DNA of 64,000 bases from Thermocrinis minervae (GCF_900142435.1 NZ_LT670846.1:140486-204485); one strand, 5' to 3'. Numbered from the stretch's first letter, positions 51,092-60,760 are shown. The notes: generated from the sequence alone by a model not told the origin. Numbers and translations: made by a program.

Positions 51092-51448
51092 ATGGAAAAA
51101 AGTGTGTGTCCTATAGAGGTCACCCTTAACGTCATAGGTGGCAAGTGGAAGTTCCTCATAGTGAAAAACCTCTTGGGCGGTAAGAAAAGGTTCTCTGAGC
51201 TCTACAGGTCCATAGAGGGTATAACGCAGCGTATGTTAACGAAACAACTCAGAGAACTTGAGAGGGATGGGATAATCAACAGGATAGTCTACCCAGAAGT
51301 GCCACCGAAGGTTGAGTACGAGCTTACTCCCATAGGCAAGGAGCTCTATAGGGTATTTGTAAGCCTGCAGGAGTGGGGAGAGCTCTACCTGAAGGAGAAG
51401 GGCTACGAGCCTTTAGTGCCCTGCGACACAGAAATCAAACTGAGATAA
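51092..51448 (+). CDS. HxlR-family winged-helix regulator
   Basis: The 118-residue protein has the HxlR pattern: CPIEVTLNVIGGKWKFLIVKNLLGGKKRFSEL, then ITQRMLTKQLRELERDGI as the recognition helix and wing (VPPKVEYELTPIGKEL). Cys6 corresponds to the conserved N-terminal redox cysteine of thiol-sensing members such as YodB and QorR, which respond to quinones or aldehydes. Its divergent target operon encodes quinone reductases and a DJ-1 protein, which fits that role. No Shine-Dalgarno is visible and the leader would be only about 10 nt. Confidence 0.9.
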   Translation: MEKSVCPIEVTLNVIGGKWKFLIVKNLLGGKKRFSELYRSIEGITQRMLTKQLRELERDGIINRIVYPEVPPKVEYELTPIGKELYRVFVSLQEWGELYLKEKGYEPLVPCDTEIKLR

Positions 51449-51505
51449 CTCATTGCCAACGCCTCACAACAGCATACTCTTCAAGGAGGAAGGAGGGTTA
51501 CAGCC

Positions 51506-51721
51506 ATGAAGTACACTCGGGAGATGTTAAGGGACAAGCTTATCATAGATGCATCCACTGGCGAGCCTGTGAGCGAAGTAGAACTTTTAGAGGATAGGGT
51601 GAGGATTATAAAAAAGGACGGGAGTACTGTAGAGATCCCTTTAAACACCTTAAGGGGGAAGTACATAAAGATGAGGTTGGAAGGTGGGATGGGTGATATG
51701 ACGGGTGCTATCTACGTCTGA
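51506..51721 (+). CDS. Unrecognised small protein, 71 aa
   Basis: The protein begins MKYTREMLRDKLIIDASTGE and is predicted beta-rich after a short helix (EVELLEDRVRIIKKDGSTVE), ending GGMGDMTGAIYV. It may be a small PRC-barrel-like or SH3-like fold, but I do not recognise it. An AGGAGG site precedes the ATG. It lies 57 bp after hxlR and its last 10 bp overlap the 3' end of aroA. Confidence 0.65.
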   Translation: MKYTREMLRDKLIIDASTGEPVSEVELLEDRVRIIKKDGSTVEIPLNTLRGKYIKMRLEGGMGDMTGAIYV

Positions 51722-53004
51722 ACTACGCTAAAGAGGTCCTTGTAGAAGTTAGGGTAGGATACTTTCACACAGTTAGGGTCGTCTATGTAGGTCTTCCCTT
51801 GTGCTACTAGACCTGCCACGCTGAAGGCCATAGCTATACGATGATCACCGTAGGTCTTTATAGTAGCTCCCTTTAGAGACATACTTCCTTCTATGATAAA
51901 GCCATCCTCCAGCTCCTCTACCTTTGCACCCATAGCCCTTAGGTTTTCCACGATTGCCTTTATTCTGTCGCTTTCCTTGACTCTTAGCTCCTGAGCACCC
52001 CTGACTACTGACGTACCTTCGGCAAAAGCCATTAGTACGGCAAGGATGGGAAGCTCATCTATCAAAGAAGGAACTTCCTCAGGCTTTACCTCTACAGACT
52101 TAAGCCTGTTTCCTCCTCTTACCACTACATCAGCCACAGGTTCTCCACCCAATTCCCTTAAGTTTGTATACTCTACGTGTCCACCCATCTGCCTTACCTT
52201 TCTGTAAAAGCCATCCCTAGTGGGGTTTACAAGCACGTCCTTGAGGATAAGTTCCGAACCTTCAACGAGCAAGGCAAGAGCGCAGAAAAAGGCAGCTGAG
52301 GATGGGTCTGCCGGACACACCACTTTAGTTCCGTAGAGCTTTTGAAAGCCTTCCATCTTTACTATATGTCCATCCTTACCTTCCATCTTGTACAGGTTTA
52401 CCCCAAAAGCCTTCAACATCCTCTCTGTGTGATCGCGGGATGAATAGGGTTCTGAGATCTCTGTGTAACCTTCAGCCCTCAGACCAGCCAAAAGAAGGCT
52501 TGACTTCACTTGGGCGGATGCTCTTTTGTTGAAGAAGGATATACCCTTCAAACTTCCGCCTCTGACACATATGGGGAGCTTATCCGCGTGATGTCTTCCG
52601 TCAAGGCTTGCTCCCATCTGTCTCAAAGGCTCCACTACCCTAAGCATTGGTCTATTCCTTAAACTCCTGTCGCCTGTAAGGACGCTAAAGAAGGGCTGCG
52701 TGGAAAGGACTCCAAGCATAAGCCTGGCTGTAGTGCCCGAGTTCGCGCAGTTAAGTACATCCTGAGGTTCCCTGAAGGTGTAGTCTGTTCCTTCAATAAC
52801 TAGGTTGGTACCCTTTCTTACCACCTTAACACCCAAAGACCTTATAACCCTAAGGGTTGCCAGCGTGTCTGCAGACACAAGCCAGTCTTCTACGTAGGTT
52901 TTACCCTCAGCTATAGCTCCTAAGATGACAGCTCTGTGGGATATGGATTTGTCAGATGGTACCCTTATCTGACCCTTTACTAACTTTACCCTTGAAAGCT
53001 CCAT
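51712..53004 (-). CDS. aroA: 3-phosphoshikimate 1-carboxyvinyltransferase
   Basis: AroA (EPSP synthase) joins PEP to shikimate 3-phosphate. The 430-residue protein has the N-terminal RVPSDKSISHRAVILGAIAEG (substrate Lys/Ser), LNCANSGTTARLMLGVLS, TGDRSLRNRPM and the C-terminal RVKESDRI and YGDHRIAMAF motifs. It is last in the der-valS-mtnA operon, 9 bp after mtnA. TAAAAT overlaps the mtnA stop six bases before its ATG, so an internal promoter is possible, but the AT-rich stop may be coincidental. Confidence 0.96.
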   Translation of the reverse strand: MELSRVKLVKGQIRVPSDKSISHRAVILGAIAEGKTYVEDWLVSADTLATLRVIRSLGVKVVRKGTNLVIEGTDYTFREPQDVLNCANSGTTARLMLGVLSTQPFFSVLTGDRSLRNRPMLRVVEPLRQMGASLDGRHHADKLPICVRGGSLKGISFFNKRASAQVKSSLLLAGLRAEGYTEISEPYSSRDHTERMLKAFGVNLYKMEGKDGHIVKMEGFQKLYGTKVVCPADPSSAAFFCALALLVEGSELILKDVLVNPTRDGFYRKVRQMGGHVEYTNLRELGGEPVADVVVRGGNRLKSVEVKPEEVPSLIDELPILAVLMAFAEGTSVVRGAQELRVKESDRIKAIVENLRAMGAKVEELEDGFIIEGSMSLKGATIKTYGDHRIAMAFSVAGLVAQGKTYIDDPNCVKVSYPNFYKDLFSVVQT

Positions 53005-53013
53005 GAGAATATT

Positions 53014-53970
53014 TTAGAGGGGTGGCTTTAAAACTCCCTTCTCTGTTATTATGGCGGTTATGTTCTCTGCAGGAGTTACATCAAAGGCATAATGAAGGGC
53101 TTGGGATCCTTTTGGAGCTATCTGGCAACCACCGCAGCTTTTTACCTCATCCTCTGACCTTTCTTCTATGGGTATCTGCCAGCCTTCTGCTATGTTAGGG
53201 TCAAAGGTGGAAGTAGGAGCTACCACGTAGAAGGGAATACCGTGTACTTTGGCGAGAACAGATAGAGAGTAAGTACCTATCTTGTTGGCCACGTCACCCC
53301 TTTTGGTTATCCTGTCTGCACCCACGATTACACAGTCTACTAGTCCCTTGGCCATCAAAAATCCAGCCGTGGAGTCTGTTATTATCTTGTGGGGTATATC
53401 CTCCTTGAGTAGCTCCCAAGCGGTGAGCCTAGAACCTTGAAGGTATGGTCTTGTTTCGTCCACCCATACAAAGACCTCTTTACCCATGTAGTGGGCAGAC
53501 CTTATGACACCTAGGGCTGTTCCCCAACCTGCTGTGGCAAGGGCTCCTGTGTTGCAGTGGGTGAGTATCCTTACTCTGTCTGGAAGGAGCTCTGCTCCTA
53601 TCTGTCCCATCCTCATGTTTGCCTGAAGATCTTCCTCTTCTATGCTTATGGCTTCTTTTTCTAAATCCTTCCCTTCTTTAAGGGCTTTTAGCATCCTGTC
53701 CAAGGCCCAGAAGAGGTTGTAAGCCGTGGGTCTTGTGTTCTTGAGGGTTTCGTAAACGACCGTGTGATCTTCACCAGACTTGACACCCAAGACAAAGCCG
53801 TAGGCGGCCACGCAGCCTATGGCAGGAGCCCCTCTTACCACCATGTTCTTTATAGCTTCAGCCACCTGCTTATAAGTGGTGAGCTCAAGCCAAACTTCCT
53901 CTTGCGGGAGTCTTCTTTGGTCTAGCAGGAAAAGTCTATCTCCCTTCCACTCAAAGGCCTTTACTTTCAC
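53014..53970 (-). CDS. mtnA: S-methyl-5-thioribose-1-phosphate isomerase
   Basis: MtnA converts methylthioribose 1-phosphate to methylthioribulose 1-phosphate in methionine salvage. It is 318 residues with [41 protein letters not shown] (catalytic Cys), and [21 protein letters not shown] (catalytic Asp). The start is GTG, overlapping the valS stop (GTGA). Other salvage genes are absent here, so it may also act on related sugar phosphates. Confidence 0.94.
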   Translation of the reverse strand: MKVKAFEWKGDRLFLLDQRRLPQEEVWLELTTYKQVAEAIKNMVVRGAPAIGCVAAYGFVLGVKSGEDHTVVYETLKNTRPTAYNLFWALDRMLKALKEGKDLEKEAISIEEEDLQANMRMGQIGAELLPDRVRILTHCNTGALATAGWGTALGVIRSAHYMGKEVFVWVDETRPYLQGSRLTAWELLKEDIPHKIITDSTAGFLMAKGLVDCVIVGADRITKRGDVANKIGTYSLSVLAKVHGIPFYVVAPTSTFDPNIAEGWQIPIEERSEDEVKSCGGCQIAPKGSQALHYAFDVTPAENITAIITEKGVLKPPL

Positions 53971-56963
53971 AGCTCTACCTCTCTTAGAGCCTCCAGGACG
54001 GACTGCGTCTTCTCCTTTTCCAACTCAAGCTCTTGAACTATACTCTTTATCTTCTGTACCTCTTCTTCAGGTGCCTTCCTTAGAAAGTTCTCGTTGGAGA
54101 GCTTTGAGCCAAACCTCTCAAGCTCAGATTCTATTTCCTTAAGCCTTCTGCTGTAGGACTCTATGAGAGAGCTTACGTCTATGCCTTCTTCTACGGGTAT
54201 GTAGAACTCAAAATCTTTGCTAAAGCCTGCTACCGTAGCCTTTGGCTTTGTAAACACTTCCACTAGGTCTGAAAGCCTGGCCAAGCTTTTTATGTGCTCC
54301 TTGAACCTCTCAACAAGTTCCTTCTCTCCTTTGTAGTAAACCTTTATCTTCCTTGAAGGCTCTATCTTTAGGTCTGAGCGCAGGGATCTTATGGCCGTTA
54401 CTATCTCCCTTAGCCTTTCTATCTTCATCTTCTCGTCAGGATAGAACTCCTGCGGGTTAGGTTTAGGGTACTCGGTCAGGGATATGCTCTCCTTGTGGGC
54501 TGTAGGAAGCTGCTGCCACAGCTCTTCAGTTATGTAAGGCATGAAAGGATGCAAGAGTCTCAAGGTCTTTTCAAAGACGTACAGTAGTGTTGATTGGGCC
54601 GTTAGCCTTTCCTTCTTTATCTGCTCTTGTCTTATCTGCTTTTCTTCCTCGGGTAGGTTTTCGTCCACTTTTGCGTAAAGCCTTAGTTTGGTCATCTCTA
54701 GGTACCAGTCGCAGAACTCGTCCCATATAAACGAGTAGAGCTTCTGGCATGCTCTGGAAAAGTCATACTCTTCCAAAGCTCTGTTTACGTCCTGAACCGT
54801 TTCGTTGAGAAGGGTAACTATCCAAAGGTCTTCATCCCTGGGTGGAGCCAGATGAGTCATACTCTGCATAAGGTCTGGATCTAAGTTCATCAGGATAAAC
54901 CTTGCAGCGTTCCATATTTTGTTAGCAAAGCGTTTGTATCCTTCAAACCTTTTTTCTGAGAGCTTTACATCCCTTCCCTGCTGAGTAAGTATGGCAAGGG
55001 TAAACCTAAGAGAGTCTGCACCGTACTTTTCTACTATGTCCAGAGGGTCTATCACGTTGCCCTTTGTCTTGGACATCTTCTGACCCTTTTCATCCCTCAC
55101 CAGTGCATGTATGTACACATCCTTAAAGGGCTCCTTCTTCATGAAGTAGGAACCCATCATCACCATACGGGCTACCCAGAAGAATATGATGTCGAAGCCT
55201 GTTACCAAGAGGTCTGTGGGATAGAGCTCCTTAAGCTCAGGGGTATCCTCCGGCCATCCGAAGACTCCAAAGGGCCAAAGGGCTGAAGAGAACCACGTAT
55301 CAAGCACGTCCGTCTCCTGCTCTAGGTTTTCAGAAGCACACCTTTTACACCTTAGGATAAAGGTGTACGTCTTTCTGTCTTTGTTGTACCTGTACTGGGT
55401 CTTCTTCTGCGTGAGGATGGCCATGGGGTTTAGATCTTGGGAGATGAAAAGTCTTATGGAGCTGGCGTCCATGTCCATGGAGTGGTACTTGTGAAATACG
55501 AACTTCTTGTAGAAGTCCAACACTGTTATTTCGGGGTGTACAAAGGAAGGAGACTTTAGTATGCTTTCCACCTCTTCAGGTGTGAACTCCTGTCCTATCT
55601 TACCATCTGCTATCAGGTTGAAGATTATCTTATCGTAAGGTCTTTCAAAGTCCTCATCGGTAAAGACGTTTACGTGTCCGCAGTCTTTGCAGTACCAGAC
55701 GGGTATACGATGGCCCCACCATATCTGCCTTGATATGCACCAATCTCTTAGGTTTTCCATCCACTGCAGGTAGACCTTCTCCCAACTTCTGGGTATGAAC
55801 TTTATCCTTCCTTCCTTCACCATGTTTATGGCTGTATCCCTTATGCGTGGGTCAGACACGCGTACAAACCACTGGGTGGAAACCATAGGCTCTATTGTGG
55901 TCTTACACCTGTAGCACTTGCCCACAGCATGGGCGTGATCTTTCACCTTCTCTAAGAGACCTAAGGCTTCAAGCTCCTGAACTATCCTCTGTCTTGCTTC
56001 GTACCTATCAAGACCTGCGAACCTTCCTGCATTCTCATTTAATCTTGCATTCAGGTCCATAACCTGAACAAAGGGAAGGTTGTGATCCTTGCCTATTTCA
56101 AAGTCATTAGGATCATGAGCTGGAGTTATCTTTACAGCTCCTGTACCAAACTCGGGCTTTACCCTTTGGTCTGCTATGATGGGTATGTAGGGGCCTACTT
56201 TACTCCCATCGAGGGCTTCCCTTTCCCAGTCTACTAGGGGGAGCTTTACCCTTTTACCTATCAGGTGCTTGTAACGCTCATCCTCGGGGTGTACAGCCAC
56301 GGCCGTGTCTCCTAGCATGGTCTCCGGTCTTGTGGTAGCCACCGTTATGTATCCAGAACCATCTTCCAGGGGATACCTGATGTAGTAAAGCTTTCCTTGC
56401 TCTTCTTCGTGCTCTACCTCAAGGTCCGAGAGTGCAGTGTAATCTTTGGGACACCAGCTTACTATGTACTCGGACCTGTATATTAGACCCTCTTCGTACA
56501 GCCTTCTAAAGGCGTGCCTTACGGCCCTGGAAAAGCCCTCGTCTAAGGTAAACCTTTCTCTCTTCCAATCTACGCTCACACCTATTCTCTCAAGCTGCCT
56601 TCTTATGCTGTTTCTCGATACAGGAACCCATTCCCAGACCTTCTTCAGAAACTCCTCCCTTCCCAGCTCATGCCTGCTTTTTGACAGCTGCTTTTCTACC
56701 ACGTACTGGGTGGCTATGCCAGCATGGTCAAAGCCTGGAACCCAAACTACGTCCTTGCCTAACATCCTCTGCCATCTGCAGATTATGTCCTGGAGTGTCA
56801 CGTTCAGGGCGTGACCCATGTGGAGTGATCCTGTGACGTTGGGCGGTGGTATTACAACAGAGAACTTAGAATCCTCTTTTATCTCCTTGGGTGAGTAAAG
56901 AGCCCTTTCTACCCAGAGTTTAGACCATCTTTCCTCTATCTCTTTATGGTCGTATTCCTTCAT
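53967..56963 (-). CDS. valS: Valyl-tRNA synthetase with an insertion
   Basis: This class I aminoacyl-tRNA synthetase has the HIGH motif [14 protein letters not shown] (37-52 region), the editing domain (about 190-345), KMSKT in [12 protein letters not shown] and a C-terminal coiled-coil arm. It has 998 residues, about 90-100 more than typical bacterial ValRS. The extra sequence lies between CKDC (425-428) and CKRC (539-542), roughly residues 437-536, where other ValRS have a short zinc-knuckle loop. It reads through in frame, without stop codons or intein splice motifs. The gene follows the heme-sensor-like gene and couples to mtnA. Confidence 0.95.
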   Translation of the reverse strand: MKEYDHKEIEERWSKLWVERALYSPKEIKEDSKFSVVIPPPNVTGSLHMGHALNVTLQDIICRWQRMLGKDVVWVPGFDHAGIATQYVVEKQLSKSRHELGREEFLKKVWEWVPVSRNSIRRQLERIGVSVDWKRERFTLDEGFSRAVRHAFRRLYEEGLIYRSEYIVSWCPKDYTALSDLEVEHEEEQGKLYYIRYPLEDGSGYITVATTRPETMLGDTAVAVHPEDERYKHLIGKRVKLPLVDWEREALDGSKVGPYIPIIADQRVKPEFGTGAVKITPAHDPNDFEIGKDHNLPFVQVMDLNARLNENAGRFAGLDRYEARQRIVQELEALGLLEKVKDHAHAVGKCYRCKTTIEPMVSTQWFVRVSDPRIRDTAINMVKEGRIKFIPRSWEKVYLQWMENLRDWCISRQIWWGHRIPVWYCKDCGHVNVFTDEDFERPYDKIIFNLIADGKIGQEFTPEEVESILKSPSFVHPEITVLDFYKKFVFHKYHSMDMDASSIRLFISQDLNPMAILTQKKTQYRYNKDRKTYTFILRCKRCASENLEQETDVLDTWFSSALWPFGVFGWPEDTPELKELYPTDLLVTGFDIIFFWVARMVMMGSYFMKKEPFKDVYIHALVRDEKGQKMSKTKGNVIDPLDIVEKYGADSLRFTLAILTQQGRDVKLSEKRFEGYKRFANKIWNAARFILMNLDPDLMQSMTHLAPPRDEDLWIVTLLNETVQDVNRALEEYDFSRACQKLYSFIWDEFCDWYLEMTKLRLYAKVDENLPEEEKQIRQEQIKKERLTAQSTLLYVFEKTLRLLHPFMPYITEELWQQLPTAHKESISLTEYPKPNPQEFYPDEKMKIERLREIVTAIRSLRSDLKIEPSRKIKVYYKGEKELVERFKEHIKSLARLSDLVEVFTKPKATVAGFSKDFEFYIPVEEGIDVSSLIESYSRRLKEIESELERFGSKLSNENFLRKAPEEEVQKIKSIVQELELEKEKTQSVLEALREVEL

Positions 56964-56975
56964 AGAGTATGTATT

Positions 56976-57872
56976 TTACTTGAGAAGGTCCATAACCTTC
57001 TTGATGCTCACCCTCATACGTTCAAAGGCTTGGGCAAGCCTTCCTATCTCGTCCTCAGAGGTGATGTCCACAGGCTCGTCTACGTTACCCTTTGCTATCT
57101 CTTCTGCTTTATGCTCAAGCTTACTTATGGGCTCAAACACAAGGTAGTTAAGGGCCGCTATAAGGAAGAGGATTATTCCAAGGAATATGGAAAACACAAC
57201 AAGACCCTTGACAAGCCCAGAAAGCTGTGCCTTGGCAAGCACTGCATCAAATGGGACGGTTACCATGACAGCACCTACCACCTTACCCACTTCCCAGTTG
57301 GGATCGTACTGGGGTTTGTACCTCTCTAAGAGAGCCTTTGGCATGCTTTCCCTTTTTCCATGACAGGCAAGACAGCCAGCATCAGGTATCACAGCGGATG
57401 CATAAACAAACTGTTTTCCAGTAGTATCCTCCACTATACCCGTGTACTCTTTACTGTTGGTCGCCTTGAGAAAGTTTATTACCTTTGCTTCCATCTCCGA
57501 GGGTTCATCCTTTGGGTTTAAAGGATTGAAAGCCACCTGTCTTAGCTTAAAGCTTCCTAACCTCTCGCTTACGTCCTTAAAGATAGATGCTGTGAAGAAG
57601 CTAGAAGACTGAGCCTCAAGGACAAAGTCCACACCACCACAACCGCTAGCCAATAGCTCACCTATCTTGGGTCTTAGTATACCCCTCACGTACTCCCTGG
57701 AAGCCTTCGTAAAAGCCATGGCAACCCTTATCTGGTCCTCTACGTTCCTCTTGGCCTGGTTTATCTCCGAGTAGTAGGAGTAAAGTCCTACAGACAAACC
57801 TGAGACCAAACCGATGAAAACAATAGGTATAGCCACCTTCCAGCGTATGCTCTTAGGCTTTGGAAGCCTCAT
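56976..57872 (-). CDS. Membrane protein with heme-binding Tll0287-like sensor and HAMP domains
   Basis: The 298-residue protein has an N-terminal helix (VAIPIVFIGLVSGLSVGLY), an extracytoplasmic DUF3365/Tll0287-like domain (about 45-200) containing CLACHG (a CxxCH heme c site), a second helix (GLVVFSIFLGIILFLIAALNYLVF) and a HAMP domain (PISKLEHKAEEIAKGNVDEP). It ends after HAMP, with no kinase, cyclase or chemotaxis output. It may be a redox or gas sensor that signals through a partner. The ATG at 57872 is preceded by GGAGGG and overlaps der by 20 bp. Confidence 0.85.
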   Translation of the reverse strand: MRLPKPKSIRWKVAIPIVFIGLVSGLSVGLYSYYSEINQAKRNVEDQIRVAMAFTKASREYVRGILRPKIGELLASGCGGVDFVLEAQSSSFFTASIFKDVSERLGSFKLRQVAFNPLNPKDEPSEMEAKVINFLKATNSKEYTGIVEDTTGKQFVYASAVIPDAGCLACHGKRESMPKALLERYKPQYDPNWEVGKVVGAVMVTVPFDAVLAKAQLSGLVKGLVVFSIFLGIILFLIAALNYLVFEPISKLEHKAEEIAKGNVDEPVDITSEDEIGRLAQAFERMRVSIKKVMDLLK

Positions 57873-59166
57873 TCCCACCCTCCTTCTGCACCAACTCCAG
57901 TCTTACAGGGGATTTATATAATTTAAGCTCTTCTCTAAGACGCCTTATGAAGAATCTCTTATAGTTCTCCTTCCAACCTTCCACGTAGTTGGTTATAACT
58001 ACCACAGTAGGTGGAGCTGTAGACTTTTGGAAGCTGTAGTACACCTTTACCTCTTTGCCTCTGTACAAGGGCGGTGGCTTTTCTTTAAGTATGTTCTGGA
58101 TAGCTCTGTTCACAAAGGAGGTTTTGTGCTGTTTGGTGTAGTCTGAGTAGACCTCTAGCACCTCGTCCAGTATACTGCTCACACCTTCACCTTTGATGGC
58201 GGATGTTACCACCACGGGAGCGTAGTCTAAAAAGTAGAGCTCCTTTCTGATGATGTTTTCCACAGTTTCTTTAGGAACCTTTACGAGGTCATACTTGTTA
58301 GCCACTATGACACATCCCTTGTAATGTCTCTCTATCAAGCCTGCCAGTCTTTTGTCCTGCCTTGTCACACCTTCCGATATGTCCAGTACTAAACACACTA
58401 CGTGAGAGAGCTCTATGGCCTTCAAGGATCTTCCTACTGAGAAGAACTCAACCCCATACTCTACCTTAGAAGGTCTTCTTACTCCAGCCGTATCTACTAG
58501 GATGAAGGAAGTACCCTTATAGGTAAAGGGTATTTCCACAGCATCCCTGGTGGTTCCTGGTATATGGGAAACTATCACTCTCTCCTGACCGAGTATAGCG
58601 TTCACCAAGGAAGATTTACCCACGTTTGGTCTTCCAACGAAGGAGATTTTTATACCACCAGCGGTGCTTATCTGTTCCTCACTAGGTATATCCCTGACTA
58701 TCCTGTCTAAGAGTTCTGCCACACCTTTACCATGCTGTGCAGACACGAAGTAAACTTCATCAAAGCCTAGGGTGTAAAAGTCATAGGCGTTTAGGTTAGA
58801 CTTCTTGTTGTCCACCTTGTTGACTACTAGAATTGTTTTGTGCTTATAGGGATACAGTAGTTTTGCTATTTCTTGGTCTTGAGCGGTAAGGCCCTCCTTT
58901 GCATCCACTACGAAGAGTATTAGGTCTACCTTTTCCAAGTGTTGGATTACCTTCTTCCTTACCTCTTGGCTTATGTAATCCCCGCTTTCTATTACACCGC
59001 CTGTATCCATTACAGTAAAGGATTTGCCCTGCCATTGGGCTTGTGACTCTATCACGTCTCTGGTAACACCTGGCATATCATGGACTATACTAAGGCGTTT
59101 TTTTATTATCCTGTTGAAGAGTGTGGACTTCCCTACGTTTGGTCTTCCTACTATGATTACCTTCAC
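57853..59166 (-). CDS. der: Ribosome-associated GTPase Der (EngA)
   Basis: Der has two tandem G domains and helps 50S assembly. In this 437-residue protein the first Walker A is [14 protein letters not shown] (8-21) and the second is GRPNVGKSSLVNAI (about 183). Both carry DT-(G/A)-G motifs, NKVD and NKYD, and a C-terminal KH-like domain follows. The start is GTG at 59166. TAAAAT on the minus strand is six bases before it, without a Shine-Dalgarno. It heads the operon with the sensor-like gene, valS, mtnA and aroA. Confidence 0.96.
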   Translation of the reverse strand: MKVIIVGRPNVGKSTLFNRIIKKRLSIVHDMPGVTRDVIESQAQWQGKSFTVMDTGGVIESGDYISQEVRKKVIQHLEKVDLILFVVDAKEGLTAQDQEIAKLLYPYKHKTILVVNKVDNKKSNLNAYDFYTLGFDEVYFVSAQHGKGVAELLDRIVRDIPSEEQISTAGGIKISFVGRPNVGKSSLVNAILGQERVIVSHIPGTTRDAVEIPFTYKGTSFILVDTAGVRRPSKVEYGVEFFSVGRSLKAIELSHVVCLVLDISEGVTRQDKRLAGLIERHYKGCVIVANKYDLVKVPKETVENIIRKELYFLDYAPVVVTSAIKGEGVSSILDEVLEVYSDYTKQHKTSFVNRAIQNILKEKPPPLYRGKEVKVYYSFQKSTAPPTVVVITNYVEGWKENYKRFFIRRLREELKLYKSPVRLELVQKEGGNEASKA

Positions 59167-59168
59167 CT

Positions 59169-59178
59169 TAAAATTTTA
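59169..59178. promoter_or_regulatory. Palindromic -10 shared by der and the thioesterase gene
   Basis: TAAAATTTTA, identical to the element between nikR and secA, lies in the 22-bp gap. On the minus strand TAAAAT (59178-59173) is six bases before the der GTG. On the plus strand TAAAAT (59169-59174) is 14 bases before the thioesterase ATG. Confidence 0.45.
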
Positions 59179-59188
59179 AGCTAAGCTC

Positions 59189-59584
59189 ATGTTCGTCTAT
59201 ACCAGGAGAATACAGTTTTACGAGACGGATGCCCAAGGGGTGGTACACCACTCTAACTACTTTAGGTACTTAGAAGAAGCCAGGGGGGAGCTTTTGAGAT
59301 CTGTTGGCATGCCTTACTCGGAAATAAGAAAACTTGGCTACGAGGTAGTGCTCATAGAAGCCTTTTGCCGATACAGAAGACCAGCCTTCTACGACCAAAA
59401 GATTGACATACACATACGTGTTAAAGAGGTAAACAGGTTTGAGTTCTCCTTTGAGTACCACATACTGGCAGAAGGTCAAAAACTTGCCGAGGCATACACC
59501 AAACATTGCCTAGTCTTTGAAGGTAAGATAGTTAGCCTACCTAAGGAGCTAAGGTCTAAGTTAGATGGGCTGGCAGGAAGCTGA
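59189..59584 (+). CDS. YbgC-like acyl-CoA thioesterase
   Basis: The 131-residue hot-dog-fold protein has the 4HBT signature IQFYETDAQGVVHHSNYFRYLEEARGE, with the catalytic Asp and His pair. YbgC members hydrolyse short acyl-CoA or acyl-ACP esters and are tied to the Tol-Pal region in proteobacteria, but no tol genes are beside it here. It leads a plus-strand operon ending with mobA. The next gene overlaps it by 20 bp. Confidence 0.9.
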   Translation: MFVYTRRIQFYETDAQGVVHHSNYFRYLEEARGELLRSVGMPYSEIRKLGYEVVLIEAFCRYRRPAFYDQKIDIHIRVKEVNRFEFSFEYHILAEGQKLAEAYTKHCLVFEGKIVSLPKELRSKLDGLAGS

Positions 59585-59894
59585 CCAAGAAATCCTAAAA
59601 GAGATAGCCTCCGTAGGAGGAAATTACGGCAGGAGGATAGAAAACGTGGTGAAAGCTCTTGAAGACCTAGAGAGGAGTATGGCATACCTTAGGTCTAGAC
59701 TAGACAAAAACACAGGTAGGCTCTTCTCCTTAAGACTACTCATAAGGTTGAAGAAAAAGAGGAACAAACTGTTAGAGGCTTTACAGTCGGAGGTCTACAA
59801 GCTTATAGTTTACAGGGAGGCTTTAGGGCTTACCAGACACAAGGAGGTTTACAAGGTATACGGGTTAGAAAGATGGATATCAGAAGAAAGGTAA
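59565..59894 (+). CDS. Unrecognised 109-aa helical protein
   Basis: The protein is strongly helical and basic, with heptad-like patterns (ENVVKALEDLERSMAYLRSRL, then RLKKKRNKLLEALQSEVYKLI), so a coiled coil is likely. I do not recognise it. It overlaps the thioesterase gene by 20 bp and murB by 22 bp, and its position between them is the only functional hint. Confidence 0.6.
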   Translation: MGWQEADQEILKEIASVGGNYGRRIENVVKALEDLERSMAYLRSRLDKNTGRLFSLRLLIRLKKKRNKLLEALQSEVYKLIVYREALGLTRHKEVYKVYGLERWISEER

Positions 59895-60760
59895 GATTGG
59901 ACGCCTTTACTACCATAGGCATAGGGGGAATAGCTGAGTACTTTGCCGTTCCCAGAGATCAAGAGGAGCTCGCAGATCTCATAAAGCTGGCCCAGGATAA
60001 GGGTAAACCTATACACATACTAGGTCGCGGTGCCAACACCATATTCGGAGACTTTGAAGGCTTTGTAGTATACACAAAGAACTTCTCCAACATGAGCGTA
60101 GAGGACGAAGGAAATAAAGGCCTGAGGGTAAAGGTGGCTGCAGGCGTAGATCTTCACAAGTTGGTAAAGCTGGCAGTAGATGAAAACCTAGAAGGGGTTT
60201 ACAGGCTCGTTGGGCTACCTGCCACTGTGGGTGGTGCTGTAAGCATGAACGCCGGAGCTTTTGGTTACGAGATTTCCGAACATTTACTATCCGTTAAGTT
60301 TTTAGGATGGGATGGAAATGTCTACACAGCCATGAAGCAAGACCTTAACTTCTCTTACAGGAATTCACCCTTTCCAAGCTTGGGCGTAGTCCTAGAGTGT
60401 GAGTTTTTATTCCAGAGGACCAACAGACCTATATTTGAGGAGTTCCAGAGCATAAAGAGGTTAAGAAAGGAAAAGCAGCCCATCAACATGCCCACCAGCG
60501 GCTCTACCTTCAAGAACCCGCAAGGACATGCAGCCGGCAAGCTCTTAGAAGAGGTGGGAATGAAGGGTTTTAGGATAGGCGGTGTAGCCTTTTCAGAAGT
60601 GCATGCCAACTTTCTGATCAACGTAGACAGAGGCACATTCCAAGACGTGCTTAAAATAATACAGGTAGCCAAAAGAAGGGTCTTAGAAACATTCGGGATT
60701 GAACTTGAAGAGGAGGTGGTCCTAGTTGGAAAGAGAGATGCCTTTGCCAGACTGGATTAA
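59873..60760 (+). CDS. murB: UDP-N-acetylenolpyruvoylglucosamine reductase
   Basis: MurB reduces UDP-GlcNAc-enolpyruvate to UDP-MurNAc using FAD and NADPH. It has 295 residues with the FAD-binding HILGRGANTIFGD-type segment, GLPATVGGAVSMNAGAFGYEI, YRNSPF (catalytic Tyr-Arg region), SGSTFKNP (catalytic Ser) and HANFLIN. The lack of an extra C-terminal loop makes it type II. It is in an operon with a lytic transglycosylase, so two steps of peptidoglycan turnover are co-expressed. Confidence 0.96.
   Translation: MDIRRKVRLDAFTTIGIGGIAEYFAVPRDQEELADLIKLAQDKGKPIHILGRGANTIFGDFEGFVVYTKNFSNMSVEDEGNKGLRVKVAAGVDLHKLVKLAVDENLEGVYRLVGLPATVGGAVSMNAGAFGYEISEHLLSVKFLGWDGNVYTAMKQDLNFSYRNSPFPSLGVVLECEFLFQRTNRPIFEEFQSIKRLRKEKQPINMPTSGSTFKNPQGHAAGKLLEEVGMKGFRIGGVAFSEVHANFLINVDRGTFQDVLKIIQVAKRRVLETFGIELEEEVVLVGKRDAFARLD

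Noticed and set aside
51998..53014. Separate leaderless promoter for aroA from TAAAAT at the mtnA stop
   Set aside because: The box is made by the stop codon context and the genes are 9 bp apart, so a shared operon transcript explains it equally well. Kept only as a note.
55356..55655. Intein in valS
   Set aside because: The insert lacks an N-terminal Cys/Ser block, a C-terminal His-Asn, and homing endonuclease motifs, and is too short for a typical intein.
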